From the NCBI RefSeq assembly GCF_024169655.1, contig NZ_JALJWV010000001.1, forward strand, positions 5,004,001 to 5,068,000: 64,000 bases of DNA, given 5' to 3'. The stretch comes from Pseudomonas marginalis (lineage in GTDB: Bacteria; Pseudomonadota; Gammaproteobacteria; Pseudomonadales; Pseudomonadaceae). Numbering within the stretch: the first letter of the stretch is position 1; the number at the start of each line of letters is the position of its first letter. The notes beneath the pieces are model-generated. The model was not told where the DNA came from, made no database searches, and saw only the letters and a program-made list of their open reading frames with translations. Below are positions 54,930 through 64,000 of the stretch, piece after piece. The position numbers and the translations under genes were made by a program.

Positions 54930-55661
54930 ATGAACCCCATCCTGACGCTGCGTCCCGACGACAAGCAATCCACGCCGCTGTACCTGCAACTGGCCCGCAA
55001 CCTGGAAGCGGCGATCCACGCCGGCCAGTGGAAATCCGAACAGGCCCTGCCGTCGGAACGCGCCCTCAGCGAGCAGTTGAGCCTTTCGCGCGTCACCGCC
55101 CGCAAAGCCCTGGAAGTCTTGCTTGCCCAAGGCCTGATCCGTCGCAGCCAAGGCTCCGGCACCTTTATCACCCCTCGGCTGGAACAGCCGCTGTCGCGCC
55201 TGTCAGGGTTCAGCGAGATGCTGCGACTCAAGGGGTTTGTGCCCAGCTCCCAGTGGCTGGAACGCGACATCAGCGCGCCGACCCATGAAGAACTGATCCG
55301 CCTGGGCCTGTCGCCGACCGACAAGGTGACGCGCCTCAAACGCCTGCGCAAAGCCGACGACACGGTGATGGCAATCGAAATGACCGCCATGCCCGCCTCG
55401 GTGCTGCCGCAACCGCAGGCCATCGGCCACTCCCTCTACGAGTACCTGGAGGGCATCGGCAAACCCATCGTGCGCGCCCTGCAGCATATCCAGGCGATCA
55501 ACGCCTCGGACGAGTTCGCCGCACTGGTCGGCATCGCCCCCGGCACCGCCATGCTGCTGATGACCCGCGTCGGCTACACCGCCGACAACACCCCGATCGA
55601 AATCACCGACACCTACTGTCGCAACGACTACTACGACTTTGTCGCAGAACTGCGGCGATAG
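54930..55661 (+). CDS. nagR: GntR/HutC-family regulator of the nag genes
   Basis: The 243-residue protein has an N-terminal winged helix (about 10-75; LPSERALSEQLSLSRVTARKALEVLLAQGLIRRSQGSGTFI) and a C-terminal UTRA effector domain (about 95-240). In this family the effector is a GlcNAc-derived phosphate, which releases the DNA. It is first in the nag operon and separated from nagA by 36 bp. Half-sites in its promoter suggest autoregulation. Called nagQ in some proteobacteria. Confidence 0.9.
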   Translation: MNPILTLRPDDKQSTPLYLQLARNLEAAIHAGQWKSEQALPSERALSEQLSLSRVTARKALEVLLAQGLIRRSQGSGTFITPRLEQPLSRLSGFSEMLRLKGFVPSSQWLERDISAPTHEELIRLGLSPTDKVTRLKRLRKADDTVMAIEMTAMPASVLPQPQAIGHSLYEYLEGIGKPIVRALQHIQAINASDEFAALVGIAPGTAMLLMTRVGYTADNTPIEITDTYCRNDYYDFVAELRR

Positions 55662-55697
55662 GCCTTTGCCGCGCACCGCGGCCTCAGAGAACTGCCC

Positions 55698-56784
<1,087 letters not shown>

Positions 56785-56804
<20 letters not shown>

Positions 56805-57807
56805 AGAGGCCCTCGCCTCCTGCGACGCCGTAGCCGCGCAGTTGCAACGCCTGGACCCGCGCCTGCAAGACATCGCCAACCGCCTGCGCCGCCAGCCGCC
56901 GCAAGTGGCGATGACCATCGCCCGTGGCAGTTCCGACCACGCCGCGAGCTACTTCGCCTACCTGGCCATGCAGCACGTGGGCGTTCCGGTGGCGTCGTTG
57001 CCGATGTCGGTGGTGACCCTGCTGCAAGCGCCGTTGCAGGTCAGCGGCCAGGTCGCGTTCGGCTTCTCTCAGTCGGGCCAGAGCCCGGACCTGGTCGACA
57101 GCCTGCGCCAACTGCGCAAACGCGGCGCCTTGAGTATCTCGCTGGTGAATGCCGAAGATTCGCCCCTGGAAGCCGCCTGCGAATTCCACGTGCCGCTGTG
57201 CGCCGGCCCGGAACTCAGTGTGGCCGCGACCAAGAGCTTTATCGCGACCCTCAGCGCCAGCGCGCTGTTGATCGGCCACTGGAACCAGGAAGCCGACCTG
57301 CTGCACGCCTGCCGCGCACTGCCCGAGGGCCTGCGCGAAGCAGCCAAGCAGGACTGGACGCAAGCCATCGACGCCCTGCGCGACTGCCAGCAGTTGATGG
57401 TGATCGGCCGTGGCGCGGGGTTTGCCATCGCCCAGGAAGCCGCGCTCAAGCTCAAGGAAACCTCGGCGATCCAGGCCGAAGCCTTCAGCAGCGCCGAGGT
57501 GCGTCACGGTCCGATGGCCTTGATCGACGCCAACTACCCGCTGCTGATCTTCGCCCCACGCGGCGCCGAGCAAGCCGGGCTGTTGAGCCTGGCCGCCGAT
57601 ATGCGCCAACGCGGCGCCCGCGTGTTGCTCGCCGCGCCGGACGATATCACCGAACGCGACCTGACCCTGAGCTGCGCCGAACACCCGAGCCTGGACCCGA
57701 TCCTGGCCATCCAGAGTTTCTATGTCATGGCCGCCGGCCTGGCGCTCGCCCGCGGCATGAACCCTGACCAGCCGCGCCACCTGAGCAAAGTGACCCGCAC
57801 CCACTGA
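56785..57807 (+). CDS. SIS-domain glucosamine-6-phosphate deaminase (NagB-II / GlmS-like)
   Basis: The 340-residue protein is started at TTG 56785 because AAGGAG lies 6 nt upstream; an ATG at 56797 is 18 nt from that site. It has two SIS domains (GSSDHAASYFAYL; FSQSGQSPDLVDSLRQL; VAATKSFIATL; GRGAGFAIAQEAALKLKETSAIQAEAFSSAEVRHGP) but no glutaminase domain. In nag clusters such GlmS-like proteins act as GlcN6P deaminases, replacing NagB. That fits here, since no nagB is present. Activity is inferred from family and context. Confidence 0.9.
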
Positions 57808-57843
57808 GTGGCGTACCGCGATTTCCTGATGAGTACCGTGCCC

Positions 57844-60354
57844 ATGTCCAACAACAATAATGAATTGACCCTCTGCGCGCCCTTAAGCGGCCCGGTGCTG
57901 GCCCTGGGTAACGTCCCCGACGAGGTGTTCGCCAGCGGCGCCATGGGTGACGGCCTGGCCATCGATCCGCTGAACGATAGCCTGTACGCACCGTGCGACG
58001 GCGAGATCATCCATGTCGCGCGCACCGGGCATGCGCTGACGCTTCGCGCGCAGAACGGCGCCGAGCTGTTGATGCATGTGGGCATCGACACCGTGGAGTT
58101 GAACGGCGAAGGGTTCGCCCTGCTGGTGAAGAACGGCGCACGGGTGAGCAAGGGCCAGGCGCTGATACAGTTCGATCTGGACCGGATTGCGCGCCAGTGC
58201 AAAAGCCTGGTCAGCCTGATCATTCTCACCAACAGCGAGCGCTTCGAACTGACACCGCTGGCGCTCCATTCGGTCAAGCGCGGTGAACCGCTGGCGCGCG
58301 TGGCGCTGCGTTCCTGCGTAGCGCCGCAAACAGCTGTGGATAACTCCGTCGCGCAAGTCAGCGCCAGCGTGCGCATCACCCACCGCGGCGGCTTGCATGC
58401 GCGTCCGGCAGCATTGATCCGCAAGACCGCCCAGGCGTTCAGCAGCCAGACGCAGTTGCATTTCGCCGGCAAGTCGGCAGCGTGCGACAGCCTGATTGGC
58501 CTGATGGGGCTGGGCATCGGCGAAGGCGACGAGGTCCGCGTCACCAGCCGTGGCAAGGATTGTGCGGCGGCGGTGCAGGCACTGGTCGCCGCGCTGTCGG
58601 TAGCGATCAGCGACGAACCTCCCGCGCCGGCGGCCGTCGCACCCCGTCGCACGCCGACCGAAGCCGGTGTATTGCAAGGCGTCTGCGCGGCGCCGGGCTT
58701 GGTCTGCGGGCCGCTGTTCCGCCTGAGCGGCATTGAGTTACCGGCCGATCCCGGCAATCACTGCGCCGACGAACAACTGCAACGGCTGGATGCGGCCCTT
58801 GAACACGTGCGCGGCGAAATCCGCAGCACCCTGGACCTCGCCCGCCAACGCAAAAATGTCGAAGAAGAAGACATCTTTGCCGCCCACCTCGCCTTGCTGG
58901 AAGACCCGGCCCTGCTGGACGCCGCCACCCACGCCATCGAACACGGCAGCGCCGCCACCCACGCCTGGCGCGATGCGATCCAGGCGCAATGCGCGGTGTT
59001 GCTGGGCCTGGGCAAGCCGCTGTTGGCCGAACGCTCCAACGACCTGCGCGACCTGCAACAACGCGTACTGCGGGCGCTGCTGGGTGAAGCGTGGCACCTC
59101 GAGTTGCCCGCCGGGGCGATTGTCAGCGCCCATGAACTGACGCCCTCGGACCTGCTGCAACTGAGCGCGCAACAGGCCGCCGGCATCTGCATGGCCGAGG
59201 GCGGCGCCACCTCCCATGTCGCGATCCTGGCCCGGGGTAAAGGTTTGCCGTGCGTGGTGGCGCTGGGCGCCGAAGTGCTCGATGTGCCCCAAGGCCAACG
59301 CGTGGTACTCGACGCGGCCAACGGTCGCCTGGAACTGGCACCCAGCGACGCGCGCCACGCCGAAGTCCACCGGATTCGCGACACGCAGAACCTGCGCCGC
59401 CAAGCGCAACAGACCCAGGCCCGACTGCCGGCGAACACCCGCGACGGCATGACCATTGAAGTCGCCGCCAATGTCGCCTCCAGCGCCGAGGCCCAAGTGG
59501 CGTTTGAAAACGGCGCCGATGGCATCGGCCTGCTGCGCACCGAATTCCTCTTCGTCGACCGCCGCACCGCACCGGATGAACAGGAACAGCGCCAGGCCTA
59601 TCAAGCCGTGCTGGACGCGATGGGCGACAAGTCGGTGATCATCCGCACCATCGACGTGGGCGGCGACAAACAGCTCGACTACCTGCCGCTGCCGGTCGAG
59701 GCCAACCCGGTGCTGGGCCTGCGCGGCATTCGCCTGGCCCAGGTGCGCCCCGAGGTGCTCGACCAGCAACTGCGCGCACTGCTGCAAGTCAGCCCGCTGG
59801 CGCGCTGCCGCATCCTGCTGCCGATGGTCAGTGAAGTCGACGAACTGCTGCAGATCCGCCAGCGCCTCGATGAACTGTGCGTCGAGCTGGAACTGACCCA
59901 GCGTCCGGAACTGGGGGTGATGATCGAAGTGCCCGCCGCTGCGCTGATGGCCGAACAACTGGCCGAGCATGCGGACTTCTTGTCCATCGGCACCAATGAC
60001 CTGTCCCAGTACACCCTGGCCATGGACCGCGACCACGCCGGCCTCGCCGCACGGGTCGATGCCCTGCACCCGGCACTGCTGCGGTTGATCGCCCAGACCT
60101 GCACGGGCGCGGCCAAACACGGGCGTTGGGTCGGCGTGTGCGGCGCCCTGGCGTCCGACCCGCTGGCGACGCCGGTGTTGGTCGGGCTGGGGGTCAGCGA
60201 GCTGTCGGTCAGCCCGCCGCAGATCGGCGAAATCAAGGACCGCGTCCGCCACCTGGACGCGGCGCAATGCCGGCAACTGAGCCTGGGCCTGCTCGACCTG
60301 AGCAGCGCCAAGGCGGTACGCCAAGCCTGTCAACACCACTGGCCGCTGAGCTGA
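57844..60354 (+). CDS. PTS EIIA-HPr-EI fusion protein of the GlcNAc system
   Basis: The 836-residue protein joins three phosphocarriers in order: a Crr-like EIIA domain (active His78 in LLMHVGIDTVEL), HPr (active His185 in HRGGLHARPAALIRK) and enzyme I (active His458 in GGATSHVAILARGKGLPCVV, with a C-terminal PEP-binding barrel). It relays phosphate from PEP to NagE. ATG 57844 was chosen; ATG 57829 and GTG 57808 are in-frame alternatives and none has a strong ribosome site. It follows the SIS gene closely. In Pseudomonas this protein is known as NagF. Confidence 0.94.
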   Translation: MSNNNNELTLCAPLSGPVLALGNVPDEVFASGAMGDGLAIDPLNDSLYAPCDGEIIHVARTGHALTLRAQNGAELLMHVGIDTVELNGEGFALLVKNGARVSKGQALIQFDLDRIARQCKSLVSLIILTNSERFELTPLALHSVKRGEPLARVALRSCVAPQTAVDNSVAQVSASVRITHRGGLHARPAALIRKTAQAFSSQTQLHFAGKSAACDSLIGLMGLGIGEGDEVRVTSRGKDCAAAVQALVAALSVAISDEPPAPAAVAPRRTPTEAGVLQGVCAAPGLVCGPLFRLSGIELPADPGNHCADEQLQRLDAALEHVRGEIRSTLDLARQRKNVEEEDIFAAHLALLEDPALLDAATHAIEHGSAATHAWRDAIQAQCAVLLGLGKPLLAERSNDLRDLQQRVLRALLGEAWHLELPAGAIVSAHELTPSDLLQLSAQQAAGICMAEGGATSHVAILARGKGLPCVVALGAEVLDVPQGQRVVLDAANGRLELAPSDARHAEVHRIRDTQNLRRQAQQTQARLPANTRDGMTIEVAANVASSAEAQVAFENGADGIGLLRTEFLFVDRRTAPDEQEQRQAYQAVLDAMGDKSVIIRTIDVGGDKQLDYLPLPVEANPVLGLRGIRLAQVRPEVLDQQLRALLQVSPLARCRILLPMVSEVDELLQIRQRLDELCVELELTQRPELGVMIEVPAAALMAEQLAEHADFLSIGTNDLSQYTLAMDRDHAGLAARVDALHPALLRLIAQTCTGAAKHGRWVGVCGALASDPLATPVLVGLGVSELSVSPPQIGEIKDRVRHLDAAQCRQLSLGLLDLSSAKAVRQACQHHWPLS

Positions 60355-60380
60355 CAACAACAAGAAAAGGGAGACACGCC

Positions 60381-62087
60381 ATGTATCAACACTTTATCGA
60401 AGGCCTGCAACGCCTGGGCCGTGCGCTGATGCTGCCGATCGCGATCCTGCCGATCGCCGGCCTCCTGCTGCGCCTGGGCGACACCGACCTGCTCAACATC
60501 GCGGTGATGCACGACGCCGGGCAGGCGATCTTCGCCAACCTCGCGCTGATCTTCGCCATCGGCATCGCCGTGGGCTTTGCCCGCGACAATAACGGCACGG
60601 CCGGTTTGGCCGGGGCCATCGGTTATCTGGTGATGATCTCGACGCTCAAGGTGATGGACTCGACCATCAACATGGGCATGCTCGCCGGGATCGCCAGCGG
60701 TTTGATGGCGGGCGGGCTGTACAACCGCTTCAAGGACATCAAGCTGCCGGAGTACCTGGCGTTCTTTGGCGGGCGGCGATTCGTGCCGATTGTCACCGGC
60801 TTCAGCGCGGTTGGCCTGGGCGTGATCTTTGGCCTGATCTGGCCGCCGATCCAGCACGGCATCAACAGCTTCGGCGTATTGCTGATGGAAAGCGGCAGCC
60901 TGGGTGCCTTCGTGTTTGGCGTGTTCAACCGCCTGCTGATCGTCACCGGCCTGCACCATATCCTCAACAACATGGCGTGGTTCGTGTTCGGCAGCTTTAC
61001 CGACCCGCTGACCGGCGCGGTGGTGACCGGCGACCTGACCCGCTACTTCGCCGGCGACCCGAAAGGCGGCCAGTTCATGACCGGCATGTTCCCGGTGATG
61101 CTGTTCGGCCTGCCCGCCGCGTGCCTGGCGATGTACCGCAACGCCCTGCCGGAACGACGCAAAGTGATGGGCGGGATTTTCCTGTCGATGGCGCTGACCT
61201 CATTTCTGACCGGCGTGACCGAGCCGATCGAATTCGCCTTCATGTTCCTCGCGCCGTTCCTGTACCTGCTGCATGCGTTGCTGACCGGGCTGTCGATGGC
61301 GGTCACTAACCTGCTGGATATCCACCTGGGCTTTACCTTCTCCGGTGGGTTTATCGACATGGTGCTGGGCTGGGGCAAGTCCACCAATGGCTGGCTGGTC
61401 CTCCCGGTCGGCTTGGCTTACGCAGTGATCTACTACAGCGTGTTCAACTACTGCATCCGCCGCTTCCAACTGAAGACACCGGGCCGCGAAGATATCCCGG
61501 TGGCGCAGGCCGAAGTGATGAGCGATAACCAGCGCGCCACGGCTTACATCCAGGCGTTGGGGGGTGCAGACAACCTGCTCAGCGTGGGGGCCTGCACCAC
61601 GCGGTTGCGGCTGGACATGGTCGACCGCAACAAAGCAGTGGATGCACAGTTGAGAGCCCTCGGCGCGATGGCCGTGGTTCGGCCGGGTAACGGTGGGAGC
61701 TTGCAGGTAGTGGTCGGGCCGATGGCGGACAGCATTGCCGATGAGATCCGGTTGGCGATGCCGTCGTTTGTAGCCAATGCGCCCGTGACGGTTGCGCCTG
61801 TGGATAAGTTGGTTGCGGTGAATGTGCGGGAAGCCGAGAAATGGCTGAATGCATTGGGTGGCCGGGAAAATGTGCGCCAGTTGGAAGCGGTGGCGATGAC
61901 CCGGTTGCGGGTGGAATTGGGGGATAACTCGGTGGTCTCCGAAGACCAGCTCACTGCACTCGGTTGCCAGGGTGTAAGCCAGCTCGATAGCGGTGTTTGG
62001 CATTTGCTGATTGGTGACAAGGCCTCGGGCTTGAGTGAAGCGTTGGAGCGCCTGGTCAGCGGCCATGAGATCGGCGTCAAGGTTTAA
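60381..62087 (+). CDS. nagE: N-acetylglucosamine PTS permease EIICB, with an extra EIIB-like domain
   Basis: The 568-residue protein has an EIIC membrane domain (about 1-360; GLHHILNNMAWFVFGSF, TGVTEPIEFAFMFLAP) and two C-terminal EIIB-type domains. The first (about 380-460) has the phosphorylated Cys405 in GACTTRLRL. The second (about 485-565) reads VAMTRLRV with Ala505 at that position, so it cannot be phosphorylated. NagE imports GlcNAc and releases GlcNAc6P. No EIIA is attached; that domain is in the preceding fusion protein. ATG 60381 follows AAAAGGGAG. Confidence 0.94.
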   Translation: MYQHFIEGLQRLGRALMLPIAILPIAGLLLRLGDTDLLNIAVMHDAGQAIFANLALIFAIGIAVGFARDNNGTAGLAGAIGYLVMISTLKVMDSTINMGMLAGIASGLMAGGLYNRFKDIKLPEYLAFFGGRRFVPIVTGFSAVGLGVIFGLIWPPIQHGINSFGVLLMESGSLGAFVFGVFNRLLIVTGLHHILNNMAWFVFGSFTDPLTGAVVTGDLTRYFAGDPKGGQFMTGMFPVMLFGLPAACLAMYRNALPERRKVMGGIFLSMALTSFLTGVTEPIEFAFMFLAPFLYLLHALLTGLSMAVTNLLDIHLGFTFSGGFIDMVLGWGKSTNGWLVLPVGLAYAVIYYSVFNYCIRRFQLKTPGREDIPVAQAEVMSDNQRATAYIQALGGADNLLSVGACTTRLRLDMVDRNKAVDAQLRALGAMAVVRPGNGGSLQVVVGPMADSIADEIRLAMPSFVANAPVTVAPVDKLVAVNVREAEKWLNALGGRENVRQLEAVAMTRLRVELGDNSVVSEDQLTALGCQGVSQLDSGVWHLLIGDKASGLSEALERLVSGHEIGVKV

Positions 62088-62106
62088 GAGATGTAGTGGC
62101 TGTTCT

Positions 62107-62203
62107 GGCCGCAATCGCGGGCAAGCCCCCTCCCACATTTGACCGAGTTCCAACGCTGGAATGCGGGTAAATGTGGGAGGGGGCTTGCCCGCGATTGCGG
62201 CCT
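62107..62203. repeat. REPIN, inverted REP pair
   Basis: GGCCGCAATCGCGGGCAAGCCCCC and its exact inverse flank about 45 bp, closing the nag operon. This copy has a longer palindrome than the others in the window. Confidence 0.92.
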
Positions 62204-62217
62204 CCCAGACAACAAAA

Positions 62218-62248
62218 AACCCACTGACCCAACAGGCCCAGCGGGTTT
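62218..62248 (-). terminator. Terminator of the purL-side YqfO gene
   Basis: Stem AACCCGCTG / CAGTGGGTT (one mismatch) followed on the minus strand by TTTTTTG. Confidence 0.8.
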
Positions 62249-62269
62249 CTTGCTCATGCAATCAACGAA

Positions 62270-62581
62270 TCAAAAATCCGCCAACTGCCATACCTCATAC
62301 GCCGGTGTCTCATAGGGATGGCTCAGCTTCAACGCAGCCACAACAGCCACAATCAACGCATCCGCCACCACCAGCTCCACCTTCCACTCTTCAACCACTT
62401 CAACCTGGCCGACTTGCCCGAGAAACGGCTGGCTGCCGTCCAACGCGCGGAATTGGCCCTGGCCCAGCACCTGCCAGGCGCAGCTGTCGTAGTCGCCGAT
62501 GCGCCCGCCGCCGGCTGCGAAGACGGCGGCTTTCACCGTCTCCACGTGGCTCGCGGGCACAAAGAAAGCGAGCTTGTACAC
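62270..62581 (-). CDS. NIF3/YqfO-like small protein
   Basis: The 103-residue protein (MYKLAFFVPASHVETVKAAVFAAGGGRIGDYDSCAW ... LKLSHPYETPAYEVWQL) matches the inserted CutA-like domain of YqfO/NIF3 proteins, found here as a free-standing protein as in many gamma-proteobacteria. The function is unknown. It lies 4 bp after the purL stop on the same strand. Confidence 0.88.
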   Translation of the reverse strand: MYKLAFFVPASHVETVKAAVFAAGGGRIGDYDSCAWQVLGQGQFRALDGSQPFLGQVGQVEVVEEWKVELVVADALIVAVVAALKLSHPYETPAYEVWQLADF

Positions 62582-62585
62582 CGCC

Positions 62586-64000
62586 TTAGTTCACCCACAC
62601 GCGAGCGTTGCGGAACATGCGCATCCACGCGCCGTCTTCGTTCCACTCTTCCGGGCGCCACGAGTTCTGCACGGCACGGAATACACGCTCCGGGTGCGGC
62701 ATCATGATAGTCACGCGACCGTCGCGGCTAGTGAGGCCGGTGATCCCGCGCGGCGAGCCGTTCGGGTTGGCCGGGTAGCTTTCGGTGACCTTGCCGTGGT
62801 TGTCGACGAAACGCATGGCCACGCAGCCGGACACGTCGGCTTCGAGCAAGGCTTCTTCGCTGGCGAACTCGGCATGGCCCTCACCGTGGGCGATAGCGAT
62901 TGGCATACGCGAACCGGCCATGCCGTGCAGGAAGATCGAGTTGGACTCCTGCACCTGCACCATGGCGACACGGGCTTCGAACTGCTCGGAACGGTTACGC
63001 ACGAAGTGCGGCCAGAACTCGCTGCCCGGGATCAGTTCGTGGAGGTTGGACATCATCTGGCAACCGTTGCACACACCCAGGGTGAAGCTGTCGTTGCGCT
63101 CGAAGAAGCCCTGGAACGCGTCGCGGGCACGGCTGTTGAACAGGGCCGACTTGGCCCAGCCTTCACCGGCACCCAGCACGTCGCCGTAGGAGAAACCGCC
63201 GCAGGCCACCAGACCTTTGAACTCGTTGAGGTCGACGCGACCGGCGAGGATATCGCTCATGTGCACGTCGATCGCATTGAAGCCGGCACGGTCGAATGCG
63301 GCCGCCATTTCCACCTGGCCGTTGACGCCCTGCTCACGCAGTACGGCAACCTGTGGACGAATGCCTTTCTTGATGTACGGCGCGGCGATGTCCTGGTTGA
63401 CGTCGAAGCTGAGCTTGGTGCTCAGACCCGGGTTGTCTTCTTCCAGGATCACGTCGAATTCCTGCTCGGCGCAGTCGGCGTTATCACGCAGGCGCTGGAT
63501 CTGGTAGCTGGTCTCGGCCCACTGGCGTTGCAGCAGACGGCGCTGGCCTTCGAACACGGTGTCGCCGTTGAAGACGATGTCGATCTGACCGTTGTTGATC
63601 GGCTGGCCGATCACCGCCACGCAATCGCCCAGGCCGGCGGCGCTGAACTGTGCCAATACGTTTGGCGTCGCGTCCTGGCGCACCTGGATCACCGCACCCA
63701 GTTCTTCGTTGAACAGGATGCCGTTGAGTTCAGAGGCGTCCTCGGCAACGCTGTCGAGCACCAGGTTCAAGCCGCAGTGACCGGCGAAGGCCATCTCGAC
63801 CACGCTGGTCAACAGACCACCGTCGGAACGGTCGTGGTAAGCCAGCAGGTGGCCGTCGGCGTTGAGGCCCTGGATCACCGCGAAGAAGGCTTTCAGGTCT
63901 TCGGCGTCGTCGACGTCCGGCGCGTGTTTGCCGAGCTTGCCATGGGTTTGCGCGAGGATCGAGGCGCCCATGCGGTTCTGGCCACGGCCCAGGTCGATCA
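62586..64000 (-). CDS. purL: Phosphoribosylformylglycinamidine synthase, C-terminal part (cut by window edge)
   Basis: About 471 C-terminal residues of the single-chain PurL are present; the 5' part is beyond the right edge. The second AIRS-like half (LAYHDRSDGGLLTSVVEMAFAG) and the glutaminase domain are visible, with nucleophile Cys in LGVCNGCQMMSNL and the catalytic His/Glu in MMPHPERVFRA near the end. PurL converts FGAR to FGAM in purine synthesis, the step after PurT. Confidence 0.97.
   Translation of the reverse strand, partial: IDLGRGQNRMGASILAQTHGKLGKHAPDVDDAEDLKAFFAVIQGLNADGHLLAYHDRSDGGLLTSVVEMAFAGHCGLNLVLDSVAEDASELNGILFNEELGAVIQVRQDATPNVLAQFSAAGLGDCVAVIGQPINNGQIDIVFNGDTVFEGQRRLLQRQWAETSYQIQRLRDNADCAEQEFDVILEEDNPGLSTKLSFDVNQDIAAPYIKKGIRPQVAVLREQGVNGQVEMAAAFDRAGFNAIDVHMSDILAGRVDLNEFKGLVACGGFSYGDVLGAGEGWAKSALFNSRARDAFQGFFERNDSFTLGVCNGCQMMSNLHELIPGSEFWPHFVRNRSEQFEARVAMVQVQESNSIFLHGMAGSRMPIAIAHGEGHAEFASEEALLEADVSGCVAMRFVDNHGKVTESYPANPNGSPRGITGLTSRDGRVTIMMPHPERVFRAVQNSWRPEEWNEDGAWMRMFRNARVWVN

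Noticed and set aside
58738..60363. Open frame of about 541 codons on the minus strand
   Set aside because: Antisense to the EI part of the PTS fusion, with Gln/Ala-rich shadow composition.

Overview
The window is a 64 kb piece of a Pseudomonas chromosome, most likely from the P. fluorescens group. Support comes from high GC, the gene order colR-colS / groESL-fxsA / xerD-dsbC-hom-thrC / ffh-rpsP-rimM-trmD-rplS / nagRA, and many copies of the short palindrome built on GTGGGAGGGGGCTTGCCCCC, which is typical of that group's REP/REPIN repeats. Almost all of it is core chromosome: housekeeping, envelope maintenance and central metabolism. Both ends cut genes (a nitroreductase on the left, purL on the right).

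Region by region. 1-4.3 kb: part of a nitroreductase, then an imelysin-type iron-related operon (di-haem lipoprotein, imelysin lipoprotein, DUF1513). 4.3-11 kb: a ColRS envelope-stress neighbourhood (small membrane protein, InaA kinase, methyltransferase, colS, colR) and, facing away, an LTA-synthase-like sulfatase and a PAP2 phosphatase. 11-16 kb: groEL/groES, fxsA, hugZ and a DUF481 outer-membrane protein. 15.9-21.8 kb: alkyltransferase-like protein, ampG, proS, a lipoprotein and SOS-controlled dinB. 22.1-27.6 kb: two identical initiator tRNA genes in direct orientation. Between them lies one three-gene operon (HlyD adaptor, RbbA double-ATPase/permease fusion, YhhJ permease) with a perfect Anr/FNR box upstream. 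This is the one segment that looks inserted. 27.9-31.8 kb: mprF and its VirJ-like hydrolase partner (aminoacyl-phosphatidylglycerol turnover). 31.9-37.5 kb: recJ, yaeQ, a CoA transferase, a periplasmic binding-like protein, DUF3509 and a small coiled-coil membrane protein. 37.6-46 kb: thrC-hom, dsbC, xerD, rplS-trmD-rimM-rpsP and ffh. 46.3-54.7 kb: a CcsA-like membrane protein, a CNNM/CorC-type protein, an MHS transporter, purT, a VUT protein, a tandem REP array, gamma carbonic anhydrase, two Nudix hydrolases and an L,D-transpeptidase. 54.7-62.1 kb: a complete N-acetylglucosamine PTS regulon. 62.3-64 kb: a NIF3/YqfO-like protein and the 3' part of purL.

How the genes work together. In the nag cluster the NagE permease phosphorylates GlcNAc during import with phosphate relayed by an EIIA-HPr-EI fusion. 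NagA deacetylates the product, and a SIS-domain protein probably deaminates GlcN6P to Fru6P. A GntR/HutC regulator is encoded first, and repeated TGGTATT half-sites overlap the promoter ahead of it. The ColRS, InaA, sulfatase, PAP2 and MprF genes all point to remodelling of the cell envelope. The most notable observation is the tRNA-fMet-flanked, Anr-box-preceded RbbA transporter. The 74-bp tandem REP array, a second EIIB-like domain in NagE without its cysteine, an iron-uptake operon that starts at its di-haem gene, and several small membrane proteins also deserve a look. All calls come from reading the sequence and its translations; no database search was run.
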